From positions 1 through 64,000 of the forward strand of contig JAJTTP010000025.1 in assembly GCA_023313575.1 (NCBI GenBank): DNA of 64,000 bases, written 5' to 3'. Under the pieces are notes generated by a model. That model saw nothing but the letters and a program-made list of their open reading frames with translations, was not told where the DNA came from and did no database searches. The stretch's first letter is position 1. Each line of letters starts with the position of its first letter. Below are positions 35,901-47,262 of this stretch, in pieces. The position numbers and the translations under genes were made by a program. Source of the DNA: Eutypella sp. D-1 (lineage: Eukaryota > Ascomycota > Sordariomycetes > Xylariales > Diatrypaceae).

Positions 35901-36351
35901 CCTCACCTTTCAGAAACTAGGATTGAGACATACATGCTGCGCATCCTACGCAGTTAACGAATGTTGGTACACAGTTAGCGATTACACAAGGGATTGGGGC
36001 GAATGGAAGACCTTGTTTGAGGACTTTCCAAACATTCGCGAAGAAGATGCCTTGCTCCGAGACGAGCTTGAAGATCTAATGACAGAGTTCAAAGAAGAAT
36101 TCCGCACCGGGGACTATACGTTGTCATCGTTCGTCGATACCTACTGGGAGAAGCGCATGGAGGAGGTTGAAAAAGAAAAGGAGGCCAGACGTTTAACGCA
36201 GGCCGATCTAGATGGAATCAGAGAATTAGGCATCGAGCTTCGTCATTATGAGAGCGATGATGAAGTTGAGGAAGTGCCTGTGCAGAGAAGTCTGAGTGAC
36301 ATAGTGGCAGAGCACATTCGAAAGATAGACGAGATATACATGGACAAGTAG
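32909..36351 (+). CDS. Fungal_N (STAND-type N-terminal) protein with ankyrin-like middle region
   Basis: Proposed five exons: 32909-33348, 33401-34265, 34338-34426, 34483-34661, 34715-36351; 1069 residues, frame continuous throughout. Residues 1-~145 (MAEPVGITGTAAGIVSLGLQLYGSLKDYV...) match the fungal N-terminal domain found in front of NLR-like STAND proteins. A Cys-rich segment (GYCGCRHQRR), a conserved middle (GAGGRSISPML...), and an ankyrin-like stretch (DENGATLISS, then VVRSGYSILMNLLDLGAPAP in exon 3) follow. The large last exon is rich in Cys, Trp and acidic residues and ends in a Glu-rich coiled coil. No P-loop is visible, so it is not a complete NLR. The first junction uses the less usual acceptor ACAAG at 33400, because the stronger TTAG at 33393 brings a stop in frame. 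Exon 3, only 89 nt, is supported by repeat-like content. Function unknown; a recognition or incompatibility role is a guess. Confidence 0.7.
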
Positions 36352-36504
36352 GTCGAGATCTGGCTGTCTGTGTTCCAAAAAGGGGGTTCTCTATTTCTCT
36401 ATCTAGTGACTTACAAGAATGGACTTCAGTTTCTTACTCAAAATAAAACCATGAGATAAGTGAGAGAAGGAAATTCATTATCACAATTGCAGAGCAAAAT
36501 GCCA

Positions 36505-36735
36505 GGAGCCCCTTTTTGTAGTGGGGCGAACGAAAGTGGGGCCCAGAAAGGAGAGCTTGAGCTTCATTTGGACCCATACATGCTGCGAGCCGAGTTTCTT
36601 TCCCACCTGTATGGCTGTGCAAATAGACACTAGTTCCTTCCACCTTGGGGCTGGGTTAGCAATCTGCTCCCTATATAGTATCAACTAAACGGCGCTAGGA
36701 AATGGCAGTCAGGGTTGTCAACCTATGGTCTTAGT
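36505..36735. repeat. dispersed repeat, copy A
   Basis: Shares with copy B, in order: GAGCCCCTTT, AAAGGAGAGCTTGAGC, TCATTTGG, TGGCTGTG, a GCTGGGTTAGC-like block and CTATGGTC. Divergence and indels between copies are substantial, so it is an old repeat. Confidence 0.55.
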
Positions 36736-36910
36736 ATACCTAAGTATTCGGAGCAAGACCTTGTGATCCCCCTTCTGGCCCTCTCTGCTAACGCCTTATC
36801 TGCGTTCCGTGTCGCTCTTGACGGCTTGTCAGACATCACCGACTAGGTGTGGTGGGTTCCTCAGTGGGCTATTATTCGGCGGCCAGTGTCTTTTGCGTGC
36901 CCCATGCGAC

Positions 36911-37249
36911 TCATAATCGGGATTGATCATGACGCATGGCATGGAGAATGTTTTTTCGGGTACCCATTCTACGCAGGCCGCTCTCAACATGCCAGAACTC
37001 AGTCCCCTGAACTATCATCACCTTGAGCTCTGCTGTTGTTTTTTCTGCCAATTCGAGCATTATCTCGAGGTACTCGGAGGCACTGTCCTCCTTGCTCAGT
37101 TCCGGGCGGTTCAGGATGATGAACACACGATCGCTCTGCAGGTTGACAATCTTCAACAAGGCTGCGCATAATCCTTTCCTTTTATTGTCTCCCTGTAGCG
37201 ACACTGATGATTCAATTTCGTTCCAGTTTGCCGCTTCCCTGACTACCAC
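36911..37249 (-). pseudogene. fragment resembling a STAND/NACHT-like NTPase
   Basis: A 112-codon open stretch (GTG-type start only) containing RVFIILNRPELSKED and LELAEKTTAELKVMIV. This resembles the Walker B strand and following helix/strand of fungal NACHT-like ATPases, but with Asn where the Walker B Asp is expected. Just upstream in a different frame lies ICGSQGSGKL, which looks like a P-loop lacking the Ser/Thr. No rest of the protein is found, and the two motifs are much too close for an intact domain. I read this as a decayed remnant; chance coding potential is the alternative. Confidence 0.35.
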
Positions 37250-37738
37250 ATATGGTGACCTGATGTAGTGGGGTAATAAGGAAGGAAAGAAACTTCCACT
37301 ATTATACGGCCGTCAGATGCGGAACGTAGTGTCAACCGCACCCGGACTCGCTCTCCCGGATACTTCGGGCCAGCCGGCGAAACTAAGACCGGAGCATTTG
37401 AGGCAGGTCGCCGAACAGACTAATAATTTCAAACCGGACGTTAGTACTCGAGAGGGTCGGTAGGAAGGAGCAGGTCGCTGTTACTACCAGACACGGGAAG
37501 CTGCTGGCTGGTATCACTTGCAGTGCATTGCTGCTTTACGCTGACATCGGGTTTACACTGGTCTCCCTAAGCCGGGTAGGAGAGAATCAAGTAAAGATCT
37601 GATCTTTGCTATCCGCCTAGTATGATAATGGCGGACCCACCGGTTAATGCACACGAGTGTGCAATGCAGGGTACGCCGATTGCAGGTGATAAGCGTCTGA
37701 CCCGCTAGACCGATGCCCGGCCCGGTCAGGGTCTCGCC

Positions 37739-37769
37739 CCAGCCCCCCGCCCCCCCCCCCCCCCCCCCC
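37739..37769. repeat. poly-C tract
   Basis: A run of about 20 consecutive C after a C-rich lead. Homopolymers this long are prone to assembly length error. Confidence 0.85.
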
Positions 37770-38479
37770 GACCGGGTGCTGATGTTAGGTATGCGACTGG
37801 CTGCGCCCCTAACGGGTCACGGTTTTCTGTTACGCGACAAGCCCTCTAGTCGGACCTGTTGGCCCAATGACGCATTGACGCCTGTGTCGACGCCATGTAG
37901 TTCCGACCGGGGGTAGAGGGGGAGCGGGCGGGAGTGGGCGAGAAGACCGCGGTCGGAGGAAGAGGAGGAGAGGAGGGATCTTTAAGTATGCCCACAAATA
38001 AGGGTGTTCAATATGGCCTCTCAGTAGAAAACCCCCCGTTTGGCCTCTCATTGAATGATTCGAGATGTTTCTAAGTATTTCGATAGACAAATATAGACTG
38101 CACATGTTGAAAAATCGGTTTAAATGCAAGATCCATGTGTGCATTCATGACATAAAATCAACCAAAGTATCGCGGTGTTGAAGGAGCTGGATATAAAGGA
38201 ATAGTAATGCGAAAACGGCGAATGAAAGGGGCAAGTCATAGGATAGGATAGGAAAGTAATGAAGAACGGAGGACAAGTGCGGAAAGTTTCAACTGCTAAT
38301 TATAGAAGAACAGCCGGCGACTGAGGTCTTGCGATGAACCCACCCATCTCCCAGGTCCCGATTTTGAGCCAGCAGCGCCGTAGGCGTTGGTATAGCGCTA
38401 TAGCAGCTGCTCCGTGAACCTCCATCAACGATGCTGCCCATCAAAGGTGCTGGCTAACAGGGCTTGAAGTACTTGGGCC

Positions 38480-38710
38480 TAGAGCCCCTTTATAGGGGTG
38501 GCCTTGACCTACTACTATGAAGACGATCATAGTCGGGCTTGCTTGACTGAAGTGGAGCCTAAAAAGGAGAGCTTGAGCCTCATTTGGTCCCCTATATATG
38601 TGGCTGTGTCCATATTCATGTGGCGTCCATAGCTCCACCTCGGAGCTGGGGTAGCTTGGCTTGGCCTACTTGAGCAAGCGCAGCCTGAGCTGCCAAGCTA
38701 TGGTCGTACA
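38480..38710. repeat. dispersed repeat, copy B
   Basis: Same-strand partner of copy A, about 2 kb downstream, with the same ordered blocks including GGAGAGCTTGAGCCTCATTTGG at 38566-38587. Copy B carries about 40 extra bases between the first two blocks. Confidence 0.55.
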
Positions 38711-39309
38711 CGGAGAAAGGCCAAGCCCATTTAGGAAAGAAGTCCAGAATTTATTTATTTAATGCGGTTAAGCTCACAGGGGAGGAGAGGCCAGCTATCA
38801 TTTGAATTAGGAGTGGATCCTTTTACTCCGTAGGAACGGAGGACGGAGCAATTGTGTACATAGTATGTTTCTATACGAATTCTCATCGAACCTTTGGAAG
38901 AGCTGGAAAAAAAAAAAAAGGTCTGAAGGTCTCACAAGATCACAGAGCTCCCCCTTCAGAATTGTTTTTTTACTACCACCATCACCACCTCGACGGGACA
39001 AACCTAGCCTACATATATGCATAAACTACCTAAGGTACATATGTATATGTAGTAGCAAGGCCATTGGCGCCACAAGGAAACCAAACCGCCTTGCCTTACA
39101 CAAGGACCTGCTGGCCAATTCCTCTTCTCTCCTTCCATTTGCTTACTTACTTGGGTAGCTTCTCGAGAAGCCATTATTATATACGGCACATAACAAACAC
39201 ACATACATACGTGTCTTTCGTTTTCACAATATTCATTATCTAGGCATCTTTACTCCCCCTCCCCCCCCGATCTTCCACTCCTTTTGGACACGGGGCATAC
39301 ATAGACAGG

Positions 39310-40452
39310 ATGTGGCTGAAAGCCTTCTTGTCGCCCTTATGGCTGGCCGCAACAGTCTTCGGCGCGATCAGCCGTGACGAGACTGAAAACATTCGGAGCA
39401 TTGCTGTAAGCTCTCAGTCCGGCCTATAACTTGAATGCCTGTCTTTTCTGCTTGTATGTGACATTGTTTGCTAAATCCATACTTTCTCTCTCCTTTGCAG
39501 CTGCGAACCCATACCCTGAAGCAGCCCTACCTCGATTCCGATACCTCGAGCCGGTGGTACGATTTCGGAGGAGACACCATTGTCCGCACAGACTCGTATG
39601 TCGCCGATACCTAAAAGCAATAGCCTACGTCTGAAGCCTGCGAACTAACCCGTTAACCACCCACCCACCCCTCCGGCCTACAGATATATCCGCCTGACGT
39701 CCGACCGCCCCTCGCAGATGGGCTGGCTATTCTCCCGCGTACCCCTGACCGCGACGAACTGGGAGATCACGGTCGAGTTCCGCGTGCACGGGAAGAACCA
39801 GCTGTACGGCGACGGCTTCGCCATGTGGCTGACCAAGGACCGCGCGCAACCGGGGCCGGTCTTCGGATCCGCCGACAACTTCGAGGGCCTCGGCATCTTC
39901 ATCGACACGTACAAGAACCACCGGCCGGGCGTGGTGTTCCCCTACGTCATGGCCATGGTGGGCGACGGCAAGACGTCCTACGACAAGAACAACGACGGGA
40001 AGGAGAACGAGTTCGCCGGCTGCTCCGCGCGCGGGCTGCGCCAGGCCATCGTCCCCACTAAGCTCCGCCTGACTTACTTCCAGGACAAGTCGCTGAAGCT
40101 CGAGCTGCAGTACAAGTCCGAGGACGACTGGATCGTGTGTTTCGAGACGGACAAGCCGCCGCCGGTGCCCTCGGTCACCTATCTCGGCTTCAGCGCCGAG
40201 ACCGGCGAGCTGAGCGACAACCACGACATCATCTCCATCGACGCCCGGAACCTCTACACCACGGGCGGCTCCACCGCGGGCAAGGGAACGCCGGGTAAGA
40301 GCCGGCAGACCCCGAAGAAACCCGCTAAGAAGCAGGGCAGCTGGCTCGGTTTCTTCTTCAAGATCATGCTCGTCCTCATGGTCCTCGGTGGCGCCTACGT
40401 CGGCTGGACCATCTACCGGTCGAACAACAACAAGAGGGCGCACCGCTTCTAG
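39310..40452 (+). CDS. L-type lectin, VIP36/ERGIC-53-like cargo receptor family
   Basis: Three exons, 39310-39405, 39501-39595, 39684-40452, give 319 residues. Exon 1 encodes a signal peptide (MWLKAFLSPLWLAATVFGA). The luminal L-type lectin domain spans ~30-240: WYDFGGDTIVRTDSYIRLTSD, GWLFSRVPL, YGDGFAMWLTKDRA, FEGLGIFIDTYKN (with Asp and Asn expected to bind Ca2+ and mannose) and VTYLGFSAETGELSDNHDI. A Lys/Pro linker leads to one transmembrane helix (about 283-306, FFFKIMLVLMVLGGAYVGWTIY) and a short cytosolic tail ending KRAHRF. Family members cycle between ER and Golgi and sort glycoproteins; the yeast relative is probably Uip5. No canonical KKxx retrieval signal is seen at the end. Strong family call. 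Confidence 0.9.
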
Positions 40453-43400
40453 AGGCTAGATCGCTGTGTTCGAGGGGAAGCACGTGGTGGAGAAGGGGGG
40501 AACTTAGGAGCAAGGACGAAAAGGTGCGGTGGAGAGCAGGAGAAAAACCCCAGATGGGGATGGGATGGGATGGCATGATGATCAATGGCGGTGCTCGTGA
40601 TGGAGCACCAAATCCAACAAAAACCTCGTATATACCTCGGAATGGACAGTTTGCGACAGCACGTCTTCGCGTGATTTGGTGGTTTTTTTTCTTCCCTCCT
40701 CTACGCTTCTCTCTCTTTTTGCATCTACGTCTCATGGGAAGGACCGGCGGGCGCACGAAAAAAAGAAGACCCCCCCAAAAAATCATAAGAAATAAAAATC
40801 AAGACACATATAAAACTCTTTCGGGCCATGGTACCACCACTTAACTACGAACGAACGAGCGAGCGAATGGAATGAAATGAGACTTTCGGGTTTTCGGGCA
40901 CAATACACCAATGTATCTTCGTGATGTCTACGGGCGATGAAGTGACTTCTCAGATAACTGACCCCCTCGACATTACTTCCTTGCCATGCGTCCTCCTTTT
41001 AACTTTTTCTTCCGTCTCGACAGCTATGAGGTTGGTTGCTTATGTACACGAGTAGCCAGATCCGCATCCCGACGCCAAGACCCGGAGCTCGGGTTGTCTC
41101 CCCCTCCTATCCATACTACCAAAAGGTATGTATGGATGTACCTCGGATCGGGGAACCGTAGATCAACTACGGCCCCGGCACCACCCCCCGAAGACATAGG
41201 AGAGTCTCGTCCGTCTAGTCCAGTTGGTACGCTGCGGATGTGCGTGCGTACCTAACTTACCTATCCATAGATGCAGGTGAGGTGAGGTATCTGTCTGATC
41301 CCGTCCGGCCTAGACCATGTGTCTCTCCTCTTTCTCTCGTTCTTTGTCTCATTTTTCATCCAGCAGTAGGTAGGTAGGTAGGTAGGTAACACACGGGTTT
41401 GCTGTGTTGTGCAGAGCCAGAAACGAGACGAGACGAGACGAGCATGACCCCACCCCCCGCCTGCGAATGTAACTTTCTGACGCAGTGTAGTAGTAGTATC
41501 GGTCGGTTGGTCGTCCGCCTGAGCCTTGATAGGATGACGGTGCAGGTTGAGAGCAGTAGTAGTAGTGAACTGGTCATTCGGCTGATGAATTACTTACATA
41601 CATACATACTTACCTCATCCGACTTTGCTGGCAGCGGTGTTGTGTTGTGTTGTGTATAATATCGGATATGATACGTGATTATGATAGATAGGAAAGAACT
41701 CCATGGTTATTATTCTTTTTTTCTAACATGCGTACGTAGGTATGGATGGAGTACGAGAGCGGGCGGGACGGGACTTAGCAACTTTATAGAGTACAGTCGT
41801 GATTCAGTTACTTAAGGGTAAGTAGCTAAGGGTAGGCGGGGGATCGATCGCGGATCGAGCCTTAGCCCCGTTATCATAACCCGTCCCATCCCATCCCGTC
41901 CCGTCCTAGCCGCTACGGGTACCGGTGCGTGCCGGCGCCGATACTAGCTATCCGATCCGACGTGGGAACCTTATATAAAGTCAAGCGTTATTGGATTTTT
42001 TTCCTACCGCGGCCCGGGGATACATACTTAAGTGACCGGGTATTCAAGCAGGCGGCGTATCTCGCAGCCTTCCCCCGCGACGCTCGACAAAGGAACAAGC
42101 CAGCCAGCCAGCCAGCTGGTTGGTATCACCTACTTACGTACCTAACTTACCTACTTTCACCGCCACGCCACGCCATACGCCGGGGGCAGCGACCTATCTA
42201 CCTCTTCTTCATACATACCAAACATACACACGTAGACTACATACCCCTTCCTTCCTTCCTTCCATCCCACACAAGCCACCGACGGCGCTGATTGGAAGCA
42301 GGGCCGAGACCTATCTACCTACCACCTAGACAGACAGACAGAATGAGACCTTCCCCTTCCCCGGAGAGAGAGACCTGCGACAAACTTACGGCTTGTCTCT
42401 CTTCCTTGTGTTTCGCTCGGTTCGCCTGAGTCCATACAGAGGAGGAGAGCAGAGACACACACGCAGATGGAGAGAGGCAGCGAATCGAGGCGAGGATAAA
42501 TGATTCTGCTCTCGGCCCCCACCCACGACCTAAGTATGAAGGGAGCCCGATCGGTGGTAGGTAGGCTTTGGGATCCCGCTCCCGCTCCCCCCTCCCTTCT
42601 CCTTCCCCTCTTCGCTCCTCTCTTCTTCTTCTTCTTCTGGCTTTGCCTGACTTCTCTCTCTGTATTTTTATTAATGGGCCATGATTAAGTAGTGCGAGGC
42701 TGGTTGGTTCCCAGTAATAGGAGTTTTTCCATCGCTTTTTCTTTCGTTAGACTACTTTTCGTAGTATAAACTTACAACTAGTAGTTATCTAATCGTACTT
42801 AATATAAATGGATCGAATTGCCTTTCTTTGCCTGGGCTCTTTTTTTTGTCTTTTCTTTTCCTCTTGCTCGATAGCTCTTATTCGAACCGTATTTTGTAAA
42901 AGAGACAGCCGTATGCACTACCTCTTCCCTGCTGCATGCACCTACCTACTTGGGCACCTAAACATGTATATCTGTATGTATGTAGGGTTGTATGTAAGGT
43001 TGTACTTGCCCATGATCAATCTTACTGTTTCAATATCCCACGGGTAAGTATACCACGAGGGATGAAACGGACATGGGGAACTTTTAATACATGAATCCCA
43101 TCCGTGCATACACATGACCTGAATAAGTTGATGATATGGAAGATAGACAGTTATTTCATTTCGCAAAGGTTCACTTTATTTGTGAATTAGTTCCAGGGTT
43201 GTCAAATGTTGACTTTCATATACCTACCTAAGTAGCCCAAATATGTAGTCAGGTTAGATACACAGATACCCTACCCCCTAACCCCCTGCCCCTAACCCCC
43301 ACCTTTAAGCCCTGAATGTTTCCCTGTCTCTGAGGTCTCTCTCTCTCTCTCTTCCCCCCTCCAGCCCTTCCAATCCTCCACTTTCATCCCCTCAAAGGAG

Positions 43401-45471
43401 TCCGAGGATAATCGAGAGCTATCAGCTGGCTGCCACCTAAGTTGTCACTAAGTGTAAGGTGGAGAGTAAGGAATTGGAATACATAAAAAGTCTTATAAAA
43501 ATAAGTACTTGACACTAGTGTATGTATGGTATGTATATATCTTGTAATGATAGACATACACGATTAGGTGCTAGTTACCTTTACCTCAACGCTACAGAAG
43601 TACTGAGGCTACCTAACTTGACAAGGTCGGTACTTGAGCCAACCGGATAGTTATGTACCTAAACTAAACGATCGCATACGTCAATCAACCACCGCACGAA
43701 TCACTGCACGAATCATTCCCTTCCATAATAATTGTTAACCCCCTCCCAAACCACTCAAACCAGCTTGGGAGCCCTGAGAGATTGCCAGTCTTGCCAGATC
43801 CAGATTACTTGGCCATCAATTATCTCTCTCCTCGATCCTCCTACTTACATACATATGGACTTACCTACATACAATCTGGACATAGTTGACTATTAACAGT
43901 TGGAACCTAAGTACTTGTGTACTTACCCTAATTAACCTTCCCTCCCTGTCCTTCCCCCCTCCCCCCCAGCCTGTCAATCTAAATCGGAATCTATTCTTAC
44001 AACCAAACTACCTGCCAACCTGGAATCTGCAAAAACCTGGGACCTGCAAACTTGAACCAGGTGCTTACCTACTACCTACTTACCTTACCTGCCTACCTAC
44101 CTAGGTATCTTACATACCTACTTGCCAACCTACATAGGCACTTATAACTAATATATCCAGTGCAGTGCAGTGCAGTGTATCCATGTGTTCATGGATGCTA
44201 CTACCACCAGCTTTACCCTTTTAGATCCTGCCGTGCTTATCCTGAATCTATCTTGAATCTCTTGTCATCTCAGCCTCCTCCTCCCCCCCTCCCCCCTTCT
44301 TATCTACCACACCCCCCTTACCCTACCCGACGTATCTCCTACTCCTCACTCCCCTACGATTCCGATACTACGATACCTTAGCAACCTCGGTATCTACTGT
44401 CGCTTGGATCTAGATATCTCGACGGCTCCTTCTTTGCTCTCTTCAGGTAGGGGCGAGAGATAGGAGTGTGGTATCTTGTGGTGTGTCGTGTAGGATCGGG
44501 TCGTATCCCCTTCCCTCCCCCACCCCCGGTCTTCGTGTCGTTCCCACTCGGGCTGAATTCCCGAACGCACAAGGGCGAGGAAACCAACTAAGCAACAGCA
44601 ACAACAACAGCAACAGCAACAGCAGCAACAACGACAACGACAACAACAATAGACTTCCAAGCTCAATTGACCTCCGTATACTTATCTGGCTAGCTCCTTC
44701 GGCTCTTTCGACTCTTTCGACTCTCTCCACTTCACGAGTAGACAACGCCTCCTTTGTGTGCGACGAGCCTTCCTCGAACGCTAAAACCTGAAAACGATCG
44801 AGAATCCCCCACAATCCCCCCCTCGACTCTCAACTTTCCGATTCGAACAATCGCTGCTCGACAGGTTCAATAGCTTTAGCAGATATCACGTCACTCAGTC
44901 ACTCCGATTGGATCACACCCCTATACCTAACTATATCTTATTCGTTCGAGATATCACGATTAGACGCTTATAGCTATTATTATCACCGTTCAGAATTATA
45001 TCGTCAACTTATCTAGCTGTTTCCGCCCGTCCCCTCGTACCTACAAAACCAGGCTCGTAACCTCGACGCCTCGTGCTCGCTCGGACTGGTCTCTTCCTGC
45101 CTTCTCGACGACCCATTTCGGATATTCTCGACGATTGGAATGGGATGAACCCAATGACCACACCCTTCAACCTCCAATCGCACTCCTTCTCCGGCGCTTA
45201 ATCAGATTCCATTCTTGGTTAAGCTGCTTTCCCCCCCCTTACCCACAAAGGAGTCAAAGGCCCTACCTACAGAGTGTACAGACTGTCCCTTTGCTCTTTA
45301 GACACAAGAACATAGGAACTACTCTCGATTACCTCACGGATTCACGGGCCGGACTATCGCCAATATCGTCATCGACATACCTACGAGTTCGCCCGAGCTA
45401 TTCGCGCGAGCCCGAACTATCATCATCCTCGAGGGCTTCGATCCCTCAGATTTCCCTAGACATCATATCAT
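40453..45471. other. long spacer upstream of PKA catalytic gene
   Basis: 5 kb without a supported gene. Many simple repeats occur: GGTA at 41366-41388, CCTT at 42247-42262, dense TACCTA/TAGGTA at 43225-43265 and 44050-44140, and CAA/CAG at 44588-44652. A complete 18-codon ATG reading frame (45145-45201) lies 271 nt before the PKA start and could act as an upstream ORF if transcribed. The region probably includes a long promoter and leader. Confidence 0.45.
44588..44652. repeat. CAA/CAG trinucleotide repeat
   Basis: About 20 units of CAA, CAG and CGA, upstream of the PKA gene and not in its coding frame. Confidence 0.75.
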
Positions 45472-47262
45472 ATGCCGAGTTTGAATTTTCTCAAGAAGAA
45501 GCGGACGCGGGACGACAAGCCTGACCCGTCCGGTAGTCAACCTACGAGTCCAGTGACCCCGACACACTCGAAACCGTTCGACGCCTCAGCCTTTACCAAA
45601 TCCCCGCCTCAGACCTCCCATAGCACCGCCGCCAGAGGCAGCACTGCCTCTAAATCGCACAAATCAACAAATTCCATACGAGAGGCACCGGCCTCGGCTG
45701 GTGGCGGGCCCCCCATGAATCCCTCAGCCCTCCACCAACACCCCCAGGCCCCTTATGGGTTACAACACACTCCGAGTCCTGGCCAGACTAACACGCCACA
45801 TAACTTACCGAGCATCAATAACCTAATAAACATACCCCAAAATGATGGTGAGCATGAATCAACAGGCACACCTACCATACCCTACAGCTAATTTATGACA
45901 TGACAAGGCTCCCAATCGAGACCACAGGCCCAGCCACAACCACATGCGCAACCGCAACCGCAGTCGCAGCCACAACAGCAAATACAATCACAACCGCAAC
46001 AACAACAACAACCTCAACAGCAACCCCAACAGCACCAGCAACCACAGACCCAATCATCCGAAGTCAGAGTCACCAAGGGCAAATATTCATTGAATGATTT
46101 CGAGATGCTGCGGACACTGGGGACGGGTAGTTTTGGCCGAGTACATCTAGTCCAGTCGAGACACAACCAGCGATTCTACGCCGTCAAGGTGCTCAAGAAG
46201 GCGCAAGTCGTGAAGATGAAGCAAGTCGAGCACACCAACGACGAGAGGAGAATGCTGGGCGAAGTAAAACACCCCTTCCTCGTCACCTTGTGGGGTACCT
46301 TCCAAGATCCGAGGAATTTGTACATGGTCATGGATTTCGTAGAAGGCGGCGAGCTCTTCTCCTTACTAAGGAAATCAGGCGTGAGTCTTGCCAAACTTGC
46401 GGCAGTGGAAAAAAGGCGCAGAAAAAAACTGACTTTCCATAGCGATTCCCGAACCCGGTTGCGAAATTCTACGCCGCGGAGGTTACACTGGCGTTAGAAT
46501 ACCTCCACGCCCGGGATATCATTTACCGAGATCTCAAGCCCGAGAACTTGCTATTGGACCGCCACGGACACCTGAAAATAACAGATTTTGGTTTCGCGAA
46601 GAAGGTTCCCGACAAGACTTGGACGTTGTGCGGAACGCCGGACTACCTGGCGCCTGAGGTGGTGTCGAATAAAGGCTACAACAAATCAGTCGATTGGTAA
46701 GTCGTAACCCGAGACCGGACCAGACCGGGCTTTGTTGGGAACTCTTGCTGACGACGCGCTGGAAACAAAAACAGGTGGTCCCTGGGCATCCTGATTTACG
46801 AAATGCTGTGCGGCTACACGCCCTTCTGGGACAGCGGGTCGCCGATGAAGATCTACGAGAACATCCTGCGGGGAAAAGTCAAGTACCCCGCGTACGTCAA
46901 CCCGGACGCGCAGGACCTGCTCGAGCGGCTGATCACGCCGGACCTGACGAAGCGGCTGGGGAACCTGTACGGCGAGTCGCAGGACGTGAAGAACCACCCG
47001 TGGTTCTCGGAGGTCACGTGGGACCGATTGTCCCGGAAGGACATCGACGCGCCCTACACGCCCCCCGTCAAGGCCGGCGCCGGCGACGCCAGCCAGTTCG
47101 ATAGGTACCCGGAGGAGACGGAGAAGTACGGTGCGCCGGGACATGACGAGTATGTCAACCAAAATATCCTTGTCTTTTTCTTTTTTCTTTTTGGTTCGCT
47201 TGGTTCGACTTACTAACGGTACCCCCTCCCACAGGTTCGGCCACCTCTTTGTCGATTTCTAA
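45472..47262 (+). CDS. pkaC: cAMP-dependent protein kinase catalytic subunit
   Basis: Five exons, 45472-45847, 45908-46380, 46443-46696, 46775-47149, 47235-47262, give 501 residues with every junction in frame and canonical GT-AG ends. The N-terminal ~185 residues are disordered: Ser/Thr/Pro-rich, then a Gln/Pro-rich run at the start of exon 2. The AGC kinase domain begins at [10 protein letters not shown] near 189, with glycine loop GTGSFGRV, catalytic lysine in YAVKVLKK, catalytic loop YRDLKPEN near 310, DFG near 327, the activation-loop Thr in [15 protein letters not shown] near 343, and CGYTPFWD. The last exon (nine codons plus stop) completes the hydrophobic-motif end EFGHLFVDF. It phosphorylates targets after cAMP releases the regulatory subunit and controls growth and development in fungi. 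Very secure family call; paralogue (C1 or C2) not decided. Confidence 0.95.

Larger units (their letters stand above)
36352..39309. other. spacer with decayed repeats
   Basis: About 3 kb without an intact gene. It contains two same-direction diverged copies of a repeat, a minus-strand NTPase-like fragment, and a long C homopolymer, all listed separately. It looks like old transposon or gene-relic territory. Confidence 0.5.

Noticed and set aside
37612..37635. TCCGCC...GGCGGA hairpin as a possible tRNA or terminator
   Set aside because: Stem of six bases only, no T-loop or anticodon arm around it; no tRNA gene found here or elsewhere by eye.
45135..45524. 129-codon frame overlapping the PKA start
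   Set aside because: It has no ATG at its beginning (TTG only) and overlaps the real start in another frame; not a credible gene.
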